From Acidobacteriaceae bacterium (lineage in GTDB: Bacteria > Acidobacteriota > Terriglobia > Terriglobales > Acidobacteriaceae), in the NCBI GenBank assembly GCA_003133425.1, contig PKXI01000421.1:19551-31013 (forward strand): 11,463 bases of DNA, in the 5' to 3' direction. Of this stretch, positions 1 to 6,404 are shown piece after piece. Under the pieces are notes generated by a model. That model did no database searches and was not told where the DNA came from. It was given only the letters and a program-made list of their open reading frames with translations. Within the stretch, counting starts at the first letter, position 1. Each line of letters begins with the position of its first letter. The position numbers and the translations under genes were made by a program.

Positions 1-1607
1 AGTTCAACTCTTCGGTTCTCCTGACGTCCGCTGGAGTTTTCGTTTGAGGCCACAGGTGAAGAATTCCCAAAGCCTGTTGCGCCCACCGTATTTGTCGCTA
101 CTCCCTGTGCCACAAGATAGTCGCGGACCGCGCCAGCTCGATTCTCTGACAACTTTTGATTCATTTCGTCGCCGCCGACATTGTCGGTGTATCCACCAAC
201 TGCAATGTTGAGCCCGGGATATGCAATCAATATTCCGGCAACCTTGGCCAGCTTTTCACGAGCACCCGGCTTCAACGTGTATCGCCCGGTGTCGAACAAC
301 ACGTCGGACATGCTGACAATGAGCCCCCGGGCGCTGTCGCGCGTCTGGAGGATCTTGTTTAATTGCTCCGATAGCTGTGCGCGCATTGCCGCTTTTTCGC
401 TATTCGCCTGTTGTTGGCCCTGCTGCGCTTGCTGTGCAAGCAAGCGGGACTGGTCGGCATCGGCCTGAGCCGCGTTAACTGCGGCCGCCGATGTTGCCTG
501 GTTTGTGGCCATTGCAGCCTGGGCATTTGCGGCATCAGCTTGCGCATTTTCCGCATTGGCTTGCGCCGCTGCCATGTTAGCTTGCGACCTTGCTGCGTCG
601 GACTGGGCCCTTTCCTTCAGTCGCATGGCGTCGTCTGCCTGAGCCTGCGACTTTGCTGAATCCGACTCGGCTCTCTCCTTCAGACGGGTCGCGTCGTCAG
701 CCTCAGCCTGCGATCTCGCTTGCGCATCGCTCGCCCCCTGCCGTTCCGCTGCCAGGCGATCCGCGTCGATCCTCTTGACGGCGATCTCTCGAGCGTCCTC
801 CGCAGTCTGTACGGCCTCTCGTGCAGAAGCAATCAGCGCCTTTTTTTCTATATGCCTGCTTACCGCATATTCATCGGCGGTCTTCATGGACTGGACAGCA
901 TGCTGATAGCTTTCGCCTGCATACTGCTCTGCACCTTCGGATTCAGCAATGCGTAGCGCATTCCTCGCTTCGTAGAACTCCAGAGGTAATTTGGCGTTTA
1001 GAACTACTGGGTCGAACTTGTAGCCGGTGGGAAGATACCCCCCGCGCTCCATCAATTCATATTTCGCGTTGACTGCCTCGGTGCTCCCCTTTGTGTCGTC
1101 GCGCACGATATTCTCAAGCACGACAACATTGCTGGGTTGCCGCACGGCAAAGTAAGGTTCTGCGGTAACGATCAGAGCAAAGGCCTGGAGATCTGTGGTT
1201 GCCGTCAGCTTGCTTCGATTGTTATCGCCGACGAGAACTTCGCCAAGATTTACAGCTCGCCCCTCGGGCGAGATCGCCCACATCACGTAAGTGAGATATT
1301 CATTGCCAAAGGATGTCGGATTATCCAGGTTTCTGAATTCTGCCTCAACCTCTAGCGTGCCGCGTTTGCTTCGCACCTTGGCATTGCCGCCGGCAGTGGG
1401 CAGCAACGTTGTGCCCGCAAAGTCCACACTGGTGGCACCGCTACGGTGCCGGTAGTTGACAGCCTGGACCGTGCGGCTGATCACGATCGTATGGTATGCG
1501 GATGCATGGCCGGCTTGATCAACGACTACAGTCGTTTGCACGTTGGTCTGGGCAAACGCGCTCAAACCGAGGGCACTTCCGATTGCTAAAAGAACGAAAC
1601 TTCTCAC
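1..1607 (-). CDS. OmpA-family outer-membrane/periplasmic protein with coiled-coil stalk (C-terminal end cut by window edge)
   Basis: The reading frame is open from a GTG at 1607 to the window edge, about 535 residues. It ends inside '...ENRRVE', so only the last few residues of an OmpA domain are missing. A strong AAGGAAG ribosome site lies just before the GTG. Residues 1-20 form a signal peptide (MRSFVLLAIG...FAQ). Residues about 20-210 form a beta-rich domain with the segment 'GNEYLTYVMWAISPEGRAVN', which I recognise only from acidobacterial OmpA-like proteins. Residues about 216-412 are an Ala/Gln/Asp/Arg-rich coiled coil with a 21-residue tandem repeat. Residues about 425-535 are an OmpA-C domain with 'DVLFDTGRYTLKPGA', 'VGGYTDNVGG', 'LSENRAGAVRDYLV' and 'GFGNSSP', the features that bind peptidoglycan diaminopimelate in this family. 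By inference it is exported and the stalk spaces an N-terminal module from the wall. It is the last visible gene of the minus-strand envelope block, 94 bp after a small membrane protein. The family call is firm; the specific role is unknown. Confidence 0.9.
   Translation of the reverse strand, partial: MRSFVLLAIGSALGLSAFAQTNVQTTVVVDQAGHASAYHTIVISRTVQAVNYRHRSGATSVDFAGTTLLPTAGGNAKVRSKRGTLEVEAEFRNLDNPTSFGNEYLTYVMWAISPEGRAVNLGEVLVGDNNRSKLTATTDLQAFALIVTAEPYFAVRQPSNVVVLENIVRDDTKGSTEAVNAKYELMERGGYLPTGYKFDPVVLNAKLPLEFYEARNALRIAESEGAEQYAGESYQHAVQSMKTADEYAVSRHIEKKALIASAREAVQTAEDAREIAVKRIDADRLAAERQGASDAQARSQAEADDATRLKERAESDSAKSQAQADDAMRLKERAQSDAARSQANMAAAQANAENAQADAANAQAAMATNQATSAAAVNAAQADADQSRLLAQQAQQGQQQANSEKAAMRAQLSEQLNKILQTRDSARGLIVSMSDVLFDTGRYTLKPGAREKLAKVAGILIAYPGLNIAVGGYTDNVGGDEMNQKLSENRAGAVRDYLVAQGVATNTVGATGFGNSSPVASNENSSGRQENRRVE
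601..726 (-). repeat. Two in-frame 63-bp tandem repeats in the OmpA coiled coil
   Basis: The segments 601-663 and 664-726 are near-identical. They encode two consecutive 21-residue units, each with the core DDA(T/M)RLKERA(E/Q)SD followed by a Lys or Arg and then SQA. Degenerate partial copies flank both sides, such as 'NAENAQADAANAQ'. Twenty-one residues is exactly three heptads, so adding or losing a unit would lengthen or shorten the stalk without disturbing the coil register. Confidence 0.8.
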
Positions 1608-1620
1608 GGTTCTTCCTTTG

Positions 1621-1634
1621 GGCAGAACTCTGCC
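1621..1634. promoter_or_regulatory. Inverted repeat GGCAGA-N2-TCTGCC next to the OmpA ribosome site
   Basis: Perfect 6-bp arms around a 2-base centre lie immediately upstream of the AAGGAAG ribosome site of the GTG-started OmpA gene, which is read leftwards. It could be an operator or a small RNA hairpin (5-bp stem, 4-base loop) beside the ribosome site. No T-run follows in the direction of transcription, so it is not a convincing terminator for the preceding small gene. No function is shown. Confidence 0.35.
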
Positions 1635-1701
1635 GCGTTGCTTTATGCTTGTTTTGAGTCGACGGGCGGAACGGTTACGCCACCGGCAACTCGCTCTCTC
1701 A

Positions 1702-1887
1702 TTACCCAACACGGAACTGAGAAACGTAATGGAGAAGATCGAATACCTTCAGAAGCCACAACACCACGGCGATTACTACGACGAGATTCAGAATGCTCTT
1801 GATCGTCCCTTGCATGGGAATGCGGTTAACGAGCCATAACAACACGCCTACTACAGCGAGGATGATTACAACGGTGACGAGTGGCAT
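1702..1887 (-). CDS. Thivi_2564-type small membrane protein
   Basis: A 61-residue protein starts at an ATG with GGAG 8 bases upstream. It has two hydrophobic segments, residues about 3-20 (VTVVIILAVVGVLLWLV) and 31-48 (SILNLVVVIAVVLWLLKVF). A short polar loop, NRIPMQGTIK, joins them. The composition, length and the 'LLWLVNR.IPMQ..IKSILN' core match what I recall of the Thivi_2564 family of small membrane proteins, which has no established function. It sits between another small membrane protein gene and the OmpA gene, all in the same direction, so co-transcription with envelope genes is likely. The family call is confident; the role is unknown. Confidence 0.85.
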   Translation of the reverse strand: MPLVTVVIILAVVGVLLWLVNRIPMQGTIKSILNLVVVIAVVLWLLKVFDLLHYVSQFRVG

Positions 1888-1970
1888 CTCATGTACTCCA
1901 ATTCATACCCATTCTTCCAAAGCAAGGTGGGAATTACTGAGCTACAGTGCTCACCTGAAAAGGGGTCAAG

Positions 1971-2150
1971 TTAACCGCGCGGAACCCAAGCCAGGTCGCC
2001 AGTCATCACGTAGATTGCGATCGCCGCAGCCATGAAAAATGCGCACACCCAGAAGCGCCAGTCGCGGTGCATCCGCTGCCAGTAGGGCCCAGGGCCTGGT
2101 TCGCCGCGTTCTCCACTCTCTCCCTCATGATTGTGCCGGTTTCCGGTCAT
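1971..2150 (-). CDS. Small single-span membrane protein of unknown function
   Basis: A 59-residue protein is read from the ATG at 2150. A GTG six codons upstream (2168) is in frame, but the ATG has GGAGGA directly before it and the GTG has no ribosome site, so I chose the ATG. Residues about 1-28 are hydrophilic, rich in Gly, Glu, His and Pro. Then come the aromatic-basic stretch 'YWQRMHRDWRFW', one membrane segment (VCAFFMAAAIAIYVM) and a short tail (TGDLAWVPRG). This layout predicts a cytoplasmic N-terminus and one helix. I have seen similar short 'YW.R.HRDWRFW' proteins in Acidobacteriota but know of no function. It lies 145 bp after the MlaD gene and 83 bp before the Thivi_2564-type gene, on the same strand. 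Confidence 0.7.
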   Translation of the reverse strand: MTGNRHNHEGESGERGEPGPGPYWQRMHRDWRFWVCAFFMAAAIAIYVMTGDLAWVPRG

Positions 2151-2265
2151 ATCTCCTCCATTTGTCACGTCGTTCTCGCTACGCTAGTCTGATGCGCATA
2201 CTTGCTGCCTGCCTTCGTCGCAACCGAAGAGTCATGGCTTTTGCGTTGCCACCGTGGTTACCTGA

Positions 2266-2279
2266 ACCGGATGTCCGGT
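2266..2279. promoter_or_regulatory. 14-bp inverted repeat between mlaD and the small membrane genes
   Basis: ACCGGA-TG-TCCGGT has perfect 6-bp arms and lies 17 bp beyond the end of the MlaD reading frame. It could be a protein-binding site for the downstream small-gene unit, or a weak hairpin after the mla operon. There is no T-run, so an intrinsic terminator is not supported. The rest of 2151-2295 shows no gene. Confidence 0.3.
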
Positions 2280-2295
2280 GTTGGCCGCGGATGAA

Positions 2296-3423
2296 CTAAC
2301 TACTTGCGCCGGTTTTGTCAGCGGGTATCACAGTTCCTGCCGGAAAGATGAGAATCTGAATTGAACCCCAATCTGCGTCCGCATTCGCGCCCGCCTGCTT
2401 GCCCATTCCCAAAGTCTTAAGCTGGCTATCGTCAAAGCCAAAGTTCTCAACCAGGTACTCGCGAACGACCATGGCCCTGGCCTCGGTCAGCAGCAGGTCC
2501 TTCTTTGTATCCCCATCCATGCCGTTGGAAACCACGACGACGGCTACTCCGAACTGATTCTGCGCCAGAAAATTGCCGCCAGCGTCAAGAGATTTTTGGT
2601 TCTTCATCTTCGCTGAATCGCGGCTATCGAACAGTTGTTTCGCGGTATAGGTAAACACCTTCAAAGGCGTACCCTCCGGAAGTCCACCAATTCTATTTGC
2701 TGTCAGATCGCTTGAATCTTCGTATCCGCGCTTCTTGAAATACCCACTCAAAAAGAAGTTGTGCTTCAAAGCCTCCATATTCTCCTGGAAGTCAGATACG
2801 CCGGTCTGCGCCTGCACCATCGTGTCATGCAGCGTAGTCGTAGTCTGTGCCAGGTTGTTATAGAGTTGCTTGTCGTTCACCAGCGCTCCAACGGTTCCCT
2901 GCCCCGAATCGATCTTGGCGCTTACTGAGTTCAGGTGGGCTGTCACCAAAGTTGCATTGTTGATGGCCATTTGACTGCTGTCCAGAATACCGCTCGTCTT
3001 CTTGAACAGATCTGACATGATCAGCGGCTGTTCACTTTGGATGGTTTCGCCATCTTTCACTTCGGCTTGTCCGGCGGATCCAAATGAGATCGCAAGGTAC
3101 TGATTCCCCAACAATCCCTCGGTCTGGATCGACGCCACAGAATCATGCTTGATAATTTCGTGCGTAGACTTGGCGAGCTCCATGAGGACTGTGACCTTCT
3201 CTCCCGGCCTCCTGGGCAATTCGATGCCGGTCACCGTTCCGCTATGTACTCCGCCCACCTGCACATCTGCTCCATCAGCCATGCCCACCACATTGTCGAA
3301 TTGCGCCTTCAGTTGGTACGTGGAGCTAAACAGATACTCCTTGCTCCCGATAATGAAGACCCCTGCAGCCAGAACTGTCAGCGTCACAACGATGAATGCT
3401 CCGAGCCTTGCTACTCTCGACAT
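2296..3423 (-). CDS. mlaD: MlaD-type MCE-domain lipid-binding protein with C-terminal OmpA-like region
   Basis: A 375-residue protein starts at an ATG preceded by a GGGGGA ribosome site. Residues 7-26 form an N-terminal membrane anchor (LGAFIVVTLTVLAAGVFIIG). Residues about 36-117 form the MCE domain ('DNVVGMADGADVQVGGVHSGTVTGI', with 'TEGLLGNQYLAI' near its end). In this family the domain makes a hexameric hydrophobic channel carrying phospholipids across the periplasm. Residues about 140-220 are helical and Gln/Thr-rich, followed by 'HNFFLSGYFKKRGYEDS' (221-237). Residues about 255-363 resemble an OmpA fold: 'LLTEARAMVVREYLV' (311-325), 'LKTLGMGK' (335-342) and a last strand 'GSIQILIFP' (353-361). 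E. coli MlaD is about 183 residues, so this is roughly double. It is the third mla gene, 8 bp after the ATPase gene. MlaD-family assignment is firm; the OmpA resemblance is by eye. Confidence 0.9.
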   Translation of the reverse strand: MSRVARLGAFIVVTLTVLAAGVFIIGSKEYLFSSTYQLKAQFDNVVGMADGADVQVGGVHSGTVTGIELPRRPGEKVTVLMELAKSTHEIIKHDSVASIQTEGLLGNQYLAISFGSAGQAEVKDGETIQSEQPLIMSDLFKKTSGILDSSQMAINNATLVTAHLNSVSAKIDSGQGTVGALVNDKQLYNNLAQTTTTLHDTMVQAQTGVSDFQENMEALKHNFFLSGYFKKRGYEDSSDLTANRIGGLPEGTPLKVFTYTAKQLFDSRDSAKMKNQKSLDAGGNFLAQNQFGVAVVVVSNGMDGDTKKDLLLTEARAMVVREYLVENFGFDDSQLKTLGMGKQAGANADADWGSIQILIFPAGTVIPADKTGASS

Positions 3424-3431
3424 ATTTCCCC

Positions 3432-4220
3432 CTACGATTGCTTCAGAAATTCCTTCACAAATCCAATATTGCTTTGTTGAAGATCGTCAAACGTCCCCTC
3501 AATCACCACCGTTCCCTCATTCAATAGAGCCAGACGGCCTGCGATGGCCCTGGCACTATGCAGATCGTGTGTCACTACGATGGACGCCATCTGACGTTCT
3601 CTCTGGAGTTTGAGAATCAACTCATCGATCTCCCCTGAACTGATAGGGTCAAGCCCTGCAGTCGGTTCGTCGAGCAGCAGAATCTCCGGTTCCAGAGCCA
3701 GCGCGCGCGCCAGGCCCACGCGTTTTTGCATCCCGCCTGATATGTCCGAAGGCATCTTATCGAGATCGCCCTCCATGCCCACCTCAGCCAGCAATTGCCT
3801 TACCCGGTCAGCTCGATCGGATTTCGACATATCTCTTCGGTGGTGTTCAAGGGGAAAGGCAACATTCTCAGAAACAGTGAGCGAATCGTAGAGCGCCGCA
3901 TGCTGAAAAAGGAATCCCATCTTCTTTCTGATCTCGCCCATCTGGTCCAGCGCCAGCCCGGCGATGTCCTGGCCATGGATGCGAACCGATCCCGAGTCCG
4001 GCTTTTCAAGACCAATGATCAACCTCAGCAACACGCTCTTTCCCGTGCCGCTGCGTCCGAGAACAGCAAGGGTTTCTCCGCTGCCCACACCCATGCTTAT
4101 CCCATTCAGAACCTTGTGATGCCCAAAGGTCTTGGTCAAATTCTCGACGGCGACAACCGGCACACTCCCGTTCTTCTGGACATCTTCTTGCTTCGCCGGA
4201 TTGGAATAAACAGTGGCCAT
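3432..4220 (-). CDS. mlaF: MlaF-type ABC transporter ATPase
   Basis: This is the ATPase of an MCE/Mla lipid transporter, on the cytoplasmic face, powering the MlaE permease. Numbered from a TTG nine codons further upstream (4247), it shows Walker A GRSGTGKS (64-71), Q-loop Q115 (GFLFQHAALYDSLTV), signature SGGMQKR (170-176), Walker B ILLLDEP with catalytic E194, D-loop AGLD, and H-loop H227 (VTHD). 'SGGMQKRVGLARAL' rather than 'SGGQ' is characteristic of the MlaF/Ttg2A branch. The start is uncertain: the open frame begins at TTG 4247, 3 bp after the permease stop, while the first ATG (4220) gives 262 residues and includes the whole conserved core. I prefer ATG, although neither has a strong ribosome site, suggesting translational coupling to mlaE. 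It ends 8 bp before mlaD. Confidence 0.93.
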   Translation of the reverse strand: MATVYSNPAKQEDVQKNGSVPVVAVENLTKTFGHHKVLNGISMGVGSGETLAVLGRSGTGKSVLLRLIIGLEKPDSGSVRIHGQDIAGLALDQMGEIRKKMGFLFQHAALYDSLTVSENVAFPLEHHRRDMSKSDRADRVRQLLAEVGMEGDLDKMPSDISGGMQKRVGLARALALEPEILLLDEPTAGLDPISSGEIDELILKLQRERQMASIVVTHDLHSARAIAGRLALLNEGTVVIEGTFDDLQQSNIGFVKEFLKQS

Positions 4221-4250
4221 GTTCTTTATCACGGGTGCTTCAAGCAATGG

Positions 4251-5102
4251 TTAATGAAAGAAAACAAGAATGAATTTCACCAGGACAACGTCGGCCAGGA
4301 TGAGAAAGAGCGATGCGAGTACCACCGAGTTGGTGGCCGCCCGGCCGACACCCGCGGCGCCTCCCCGCGTGTTCATTCCTTGAAAGCACGCGATGAGCCC
4401 GATGATGAGGCCATACACGGCGGTCTTGAAAGTAGGCGGCAGAAATGCGTTGAAGGTTGAGCCACTGAAGCCGCTTTCAATGAATTGATGGAACGAGAGA
4501 GGCTCAACCAGAGCCTGCGCAATCCACCCGGTCAATAGTCCGCATGCGTCAGCGGCAACGGTCAGCAGAGGCAGCATCAGGATGCAGGCCAGTATTCGTG
4601 TTGCCGCCAGGAGCCTGTAAGGGTTGATTGCAGACGCCTCGATGGCATCGATCTGCTCGGTCACTTTCATTGACGCAAGTTCAGCGCCGATGCCCGCCCC
4701 AACGCGGCCACTCACTACGAGGCCCGTAATCACCGGACCCATTACCTGGATCACGGAATACACAAGGGTTGCGGGAAAGAGCGACTTGGCGCCGAATCGA
4801 CTTAGGCTATAGCGTGCTTCCAGGGAGATGACAACGCCGATCGCGGCGCCGGCCAGTGCGACAAGTGGCAGGGACTTCGATCCAACTTCGTCAAGCTGTC
4901 GAATCAGTTCACGCCACTCAAACGGCGGCGTCACGGCAGCCTTGAGTACCTGCCACGAGAAGATGCCCAGGTTGCCGAACCACTCGAAAAATCTGTTAAA
5001 CAGTCCGGAGGCGGAGCTCACTCCAATGGAAATGTCCGACTCACGCCGACTTGGAATCGGAGAGACTATGCCGGCATCTGTTGTAAATCCGCGGTCGCTC
5101 AC
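4251..5102 (-). CDS. mlaE: MlaE-type ABC transporter permease
   Basis: A 283-residue inner-membrane permease of the MlaE/YrbE family starts at GTG 5102, overlapping the previous gene's TGA by 4 bp (GTGA). Residues 1-45 are a polar N-terminus with a short interfacial helix ('GLFNRFFEWFG'). Hydrophobic segments follow at about 78-95, 108-130, 168-195, 225-242 and 258-282. The hallmark 'GRVGAGIGAELASMKVTEQIDAIEASAINPYR' region spans 132-163, and is the conserved MlaE loop that contacts the ATPase. 'RILACILMLPLLT' and 'FKTAVYGLIIGLIACFQG' are also typical of the family. With MlaF and MlaD it would form the inner-membrane complex that moves phospholipids between inner and outer membrane. Transport direction cannot be told from sequence. 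The family is certain; the exact start is likely but has only a weak ribosome site. Confidence 0.93.
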   Translation of the reverse strand: MSDRGFTTDAGIVSPIPSRRESDISIGVSSASGLFNRFFEWFGNLGIFSWQVLKAAVTPPFEWRELIRQLDEVGSKSLPLVALAGAAIGVVISLEARYSLSRFGAKSLFPATLVYSVIQVMGPVITGLVVSGRVGAGIGAELASMKVTEQIDAIEASAINPYRLLAATRILACILMLPLLTVAADACGLLTGWIAQALVEPLSFHQFIESGFSGSTFNAFLPPTFKTAVYGLIIGLIACFQGMNTRGGAAGVGRAATNSVVLASLFLILADVVLVKFILVFFH

Positions 5103-5914
5103 CGATTTGGTCCCTGAATTGGCGAGCCGTGCGAATTGTTCAGATGCATGCGTGAAAGCAAGGAATGAGGTCCGCTATACAGGAACTCCAGGGCAATGTT
5201 GCCGCCCACGGATTCCAGCAGAGTGTAATTACCCATCCGAAATACATCCTTGACACCGTAACGTCTCGGGTACCAACCGTAGACGGCCAATGCCGAACCC
5301 GCATAGGGCGCCGCAAGCGCCGGAAAAGAGAAAACGCGATGGCCATCTCTGCCATTGCGTCCTGTCAGAGTTGAAACCACCGAATGGCGAAGTCGTGGGA
5401 ATACACCCCTGCATTCACATCGGTAGTAGAGAGTGTCTTCCTTCAACGCGCTGGCCAGCAGATAGCGCGTTGTAGTGCTCGCCGCAGCGATTCCATAATC
5501 GGACCCGAGTCGCTCGGAATATCCGCCAAACCCTTGTTTCCACTCTGGGGGCGTTCTTGTTGCCTGGTCGATTGCGCCAAAAAAGACTCCGCCCACAATC
5601 GCATAGGGACCGAATGCATCGAAGGCGAAGTTCTTCGCCTTGGTTGCTGGCGTCGGAGGGACGTACGTAAAATCCGGTATCTCCGACGTTGCGCTTCCTG
5701 CGCCGTCCGGTAAATCTGCCGAATAGGACAGTGATTGCGATCTTGCCTGAACGGAGAGTGCCGCCAGGGCTACTGCGCCCAGCACCAGGAGTAGCGTCCA
5801 GCGTGTGCTCATACCGAGAAGAGCAATGCCCGATGGGTCAGCGCGCATTGCCACCAAACCCGCATGGAGGACCGGCAAGCGCTGCCTATCCGATATCCAC
5901 TTGGGCGGCCTCAT
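5099..5914 (-). CDS. Exported protein of unknown function, first gene of the mla operon
   Basis: A 271-residue protein starts at ATG 5914, with GAGGAG 7 bases upstream. A later ATG (M35, 5812) would give a textbook signal peptide (TRWTLLLVLGAVALAALSVQA, cleavage near VQA-RS) but has no ribosome site. With the upstream start, the export signal carries an unusually long 35-residue leader. The mature part contains 'KNFAFDAFGPYAIVGG', 'RTPPEWKQGFGGYSERLGSDYGIAA', 'KEDTLYYRCECRGVFPRL', 'FSFPALAAPYAG', 'YGWYPRRYGVKDVFRMGNY' and 'HSLLSRMHLNN'. I recognise this pattern only from unannotated acidobacterial exported proteins. The aromatic/Gly-rich composition fits an outer-membrane or periplasmic location, but no barrel is proven. 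There are two close cysteines (CEC). Its stop overlaps the mlaE start, so it is very probably co-translated and may serve the same lipid-transport pathway. It is not similar to MlaA, MlaB or MlaC by eye. Confidence 0.8.
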   Translation of the reverse strand: MRPPKWISDRQRLPVLHAGLVAMRADPSGIALLGMSTRWTLLLVLGAVALAALSVQARSQSLSYSADLPDGAGSATSEIPDFTYVPPTPATKAKNFAFDAFGPYAIVGGVFFGAIDQATRTPPEWKQGFGGYSERLGSDYGIAAASTTTRYLLASALKEDTLYYRCECRGVFPRLRHSVVSTLTGRNGRDGHRVFSFPALAAPYAGSALAVYGWYPRRYGVKDVFRMGNYTLLESVGGNIALEFLYSGPHSLLSRMHLNNSHGSPIQGPNR

Positions 5915-5985
5915 CGTCTCTCCTCAGCTCGGCGTCGTCCATTTCAGCCTCGGTTGGCGCTGTGAGTGAACTGTGTCGCCGTATA

Positions 5986-6010
5986 TCTATACGCTTATAA
6001 AGGTTGTCAG
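5986..6010 (-). promoter_or_regulatory. Possible promoter for the mla operon
   Basis: Read leftwards, CTGACA (6010-6005) resembles a -35 box and TATAGA (5991-5986) a -10 box. The spacing is only 13 bases; shifting the -10 to GATATA gives 17 bases with a poorer match. Transcription from here would leave a leader of roughly 65 bases before the ATG at 5914. This is weak support from base patterns only. Confidence 0.25.
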
Positions 6011-6139
6011 AATTGAGACCTTCAAGGATGGTCAAATCTGCTCGGGGCCGCTCACACCCTGATCGTACCGGTCCTTCAATCAATGGGGACTTTCATCGTC
6101 AATGCCACAAGCTGAGCAAAATTGACCAGACACACATCT

Positions 6140-6155
6140 TCATAACCGGTGATGA
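6140..6155. promoter_or_regulatory. 16-bp imperfect palindrome, candidate operator
   Basis: TCAT-A-ACCGGT-G-ATGA is symmetric at 7 of 8 base pairs around the centre ACCGGT. It lies in the middle of the divergent intergenic region, about 225 bp from the mla operon start and 250 bp from the Crp/Fnr gene. A dimeric regulator could bind there. It does not match the usual Crp (TGTGA-N6-TCACA) or Fnr (TTGAT-N4-ATCAA) sites. Confidence 0.3.
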
Positions 6156-6404
6156 TGGACAGAGATTGATCGTAATTGCGGATAATCTGGCGATAACTGT
6201 CCTAATTTTGCGCCTCCTTCCAACAACCACCTCGGAATAAAATCGCTCGCGTAGGGTCGCAGCGAATGCTATGCATACCTTCTTTTAAGCGCTTCGTCCG
6301 TGGCCTTTGATTCATTCGCCACAATCGTTTATCGCTCTATACCACAGCCACTGCTTGCCGGGCTCGGATAGTCCGGCAGTACAAACGGGCTGCAACGAGG
6401 TAGC

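Larger units (their letters stand above)
5915..6404. other. Divergent intergenic region between the mla operon and the signalling block
   Basis: This 490-bp stretch separates leftward and rightward gene blocks, so it must hold promoters for both. It includes an AT-rich patch, GTATATCTATAC (5981-5992, GTATA/TATAC arms), and a 16-bp imperfect palindrome at 6140-6155. Just left of the Crp/Fnr gene is a possible promoter with TTGATT (6307-6312) and, 17 bases on, TATCGC (6330-6335), whose second element is poor. Short open frames on both strands start only at TTG, lack ribosome sites and overlap each other, so I do not call them genes. Confidence 0.5.

Noticed and set aside
3795..4460. A 221-codon plus-strand frame across mlaF and mlaE
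   Set aside because: It is antisense to two strongly conserved transporter genes and has no domain of its own.
6160..6185. Fnr-type box near TTGATCGTAATTGC
   Set aside because: Only one half-site (TTGAT) matches; the second half ATCAA is absent at the required spacing.
5886..6240. Short frames on both strands in the divergent intergenic region (65 and 78 codons)
   Set aside because: Both start at TTG, lack ribosome sites, overlap each other and show no recognisable protein.
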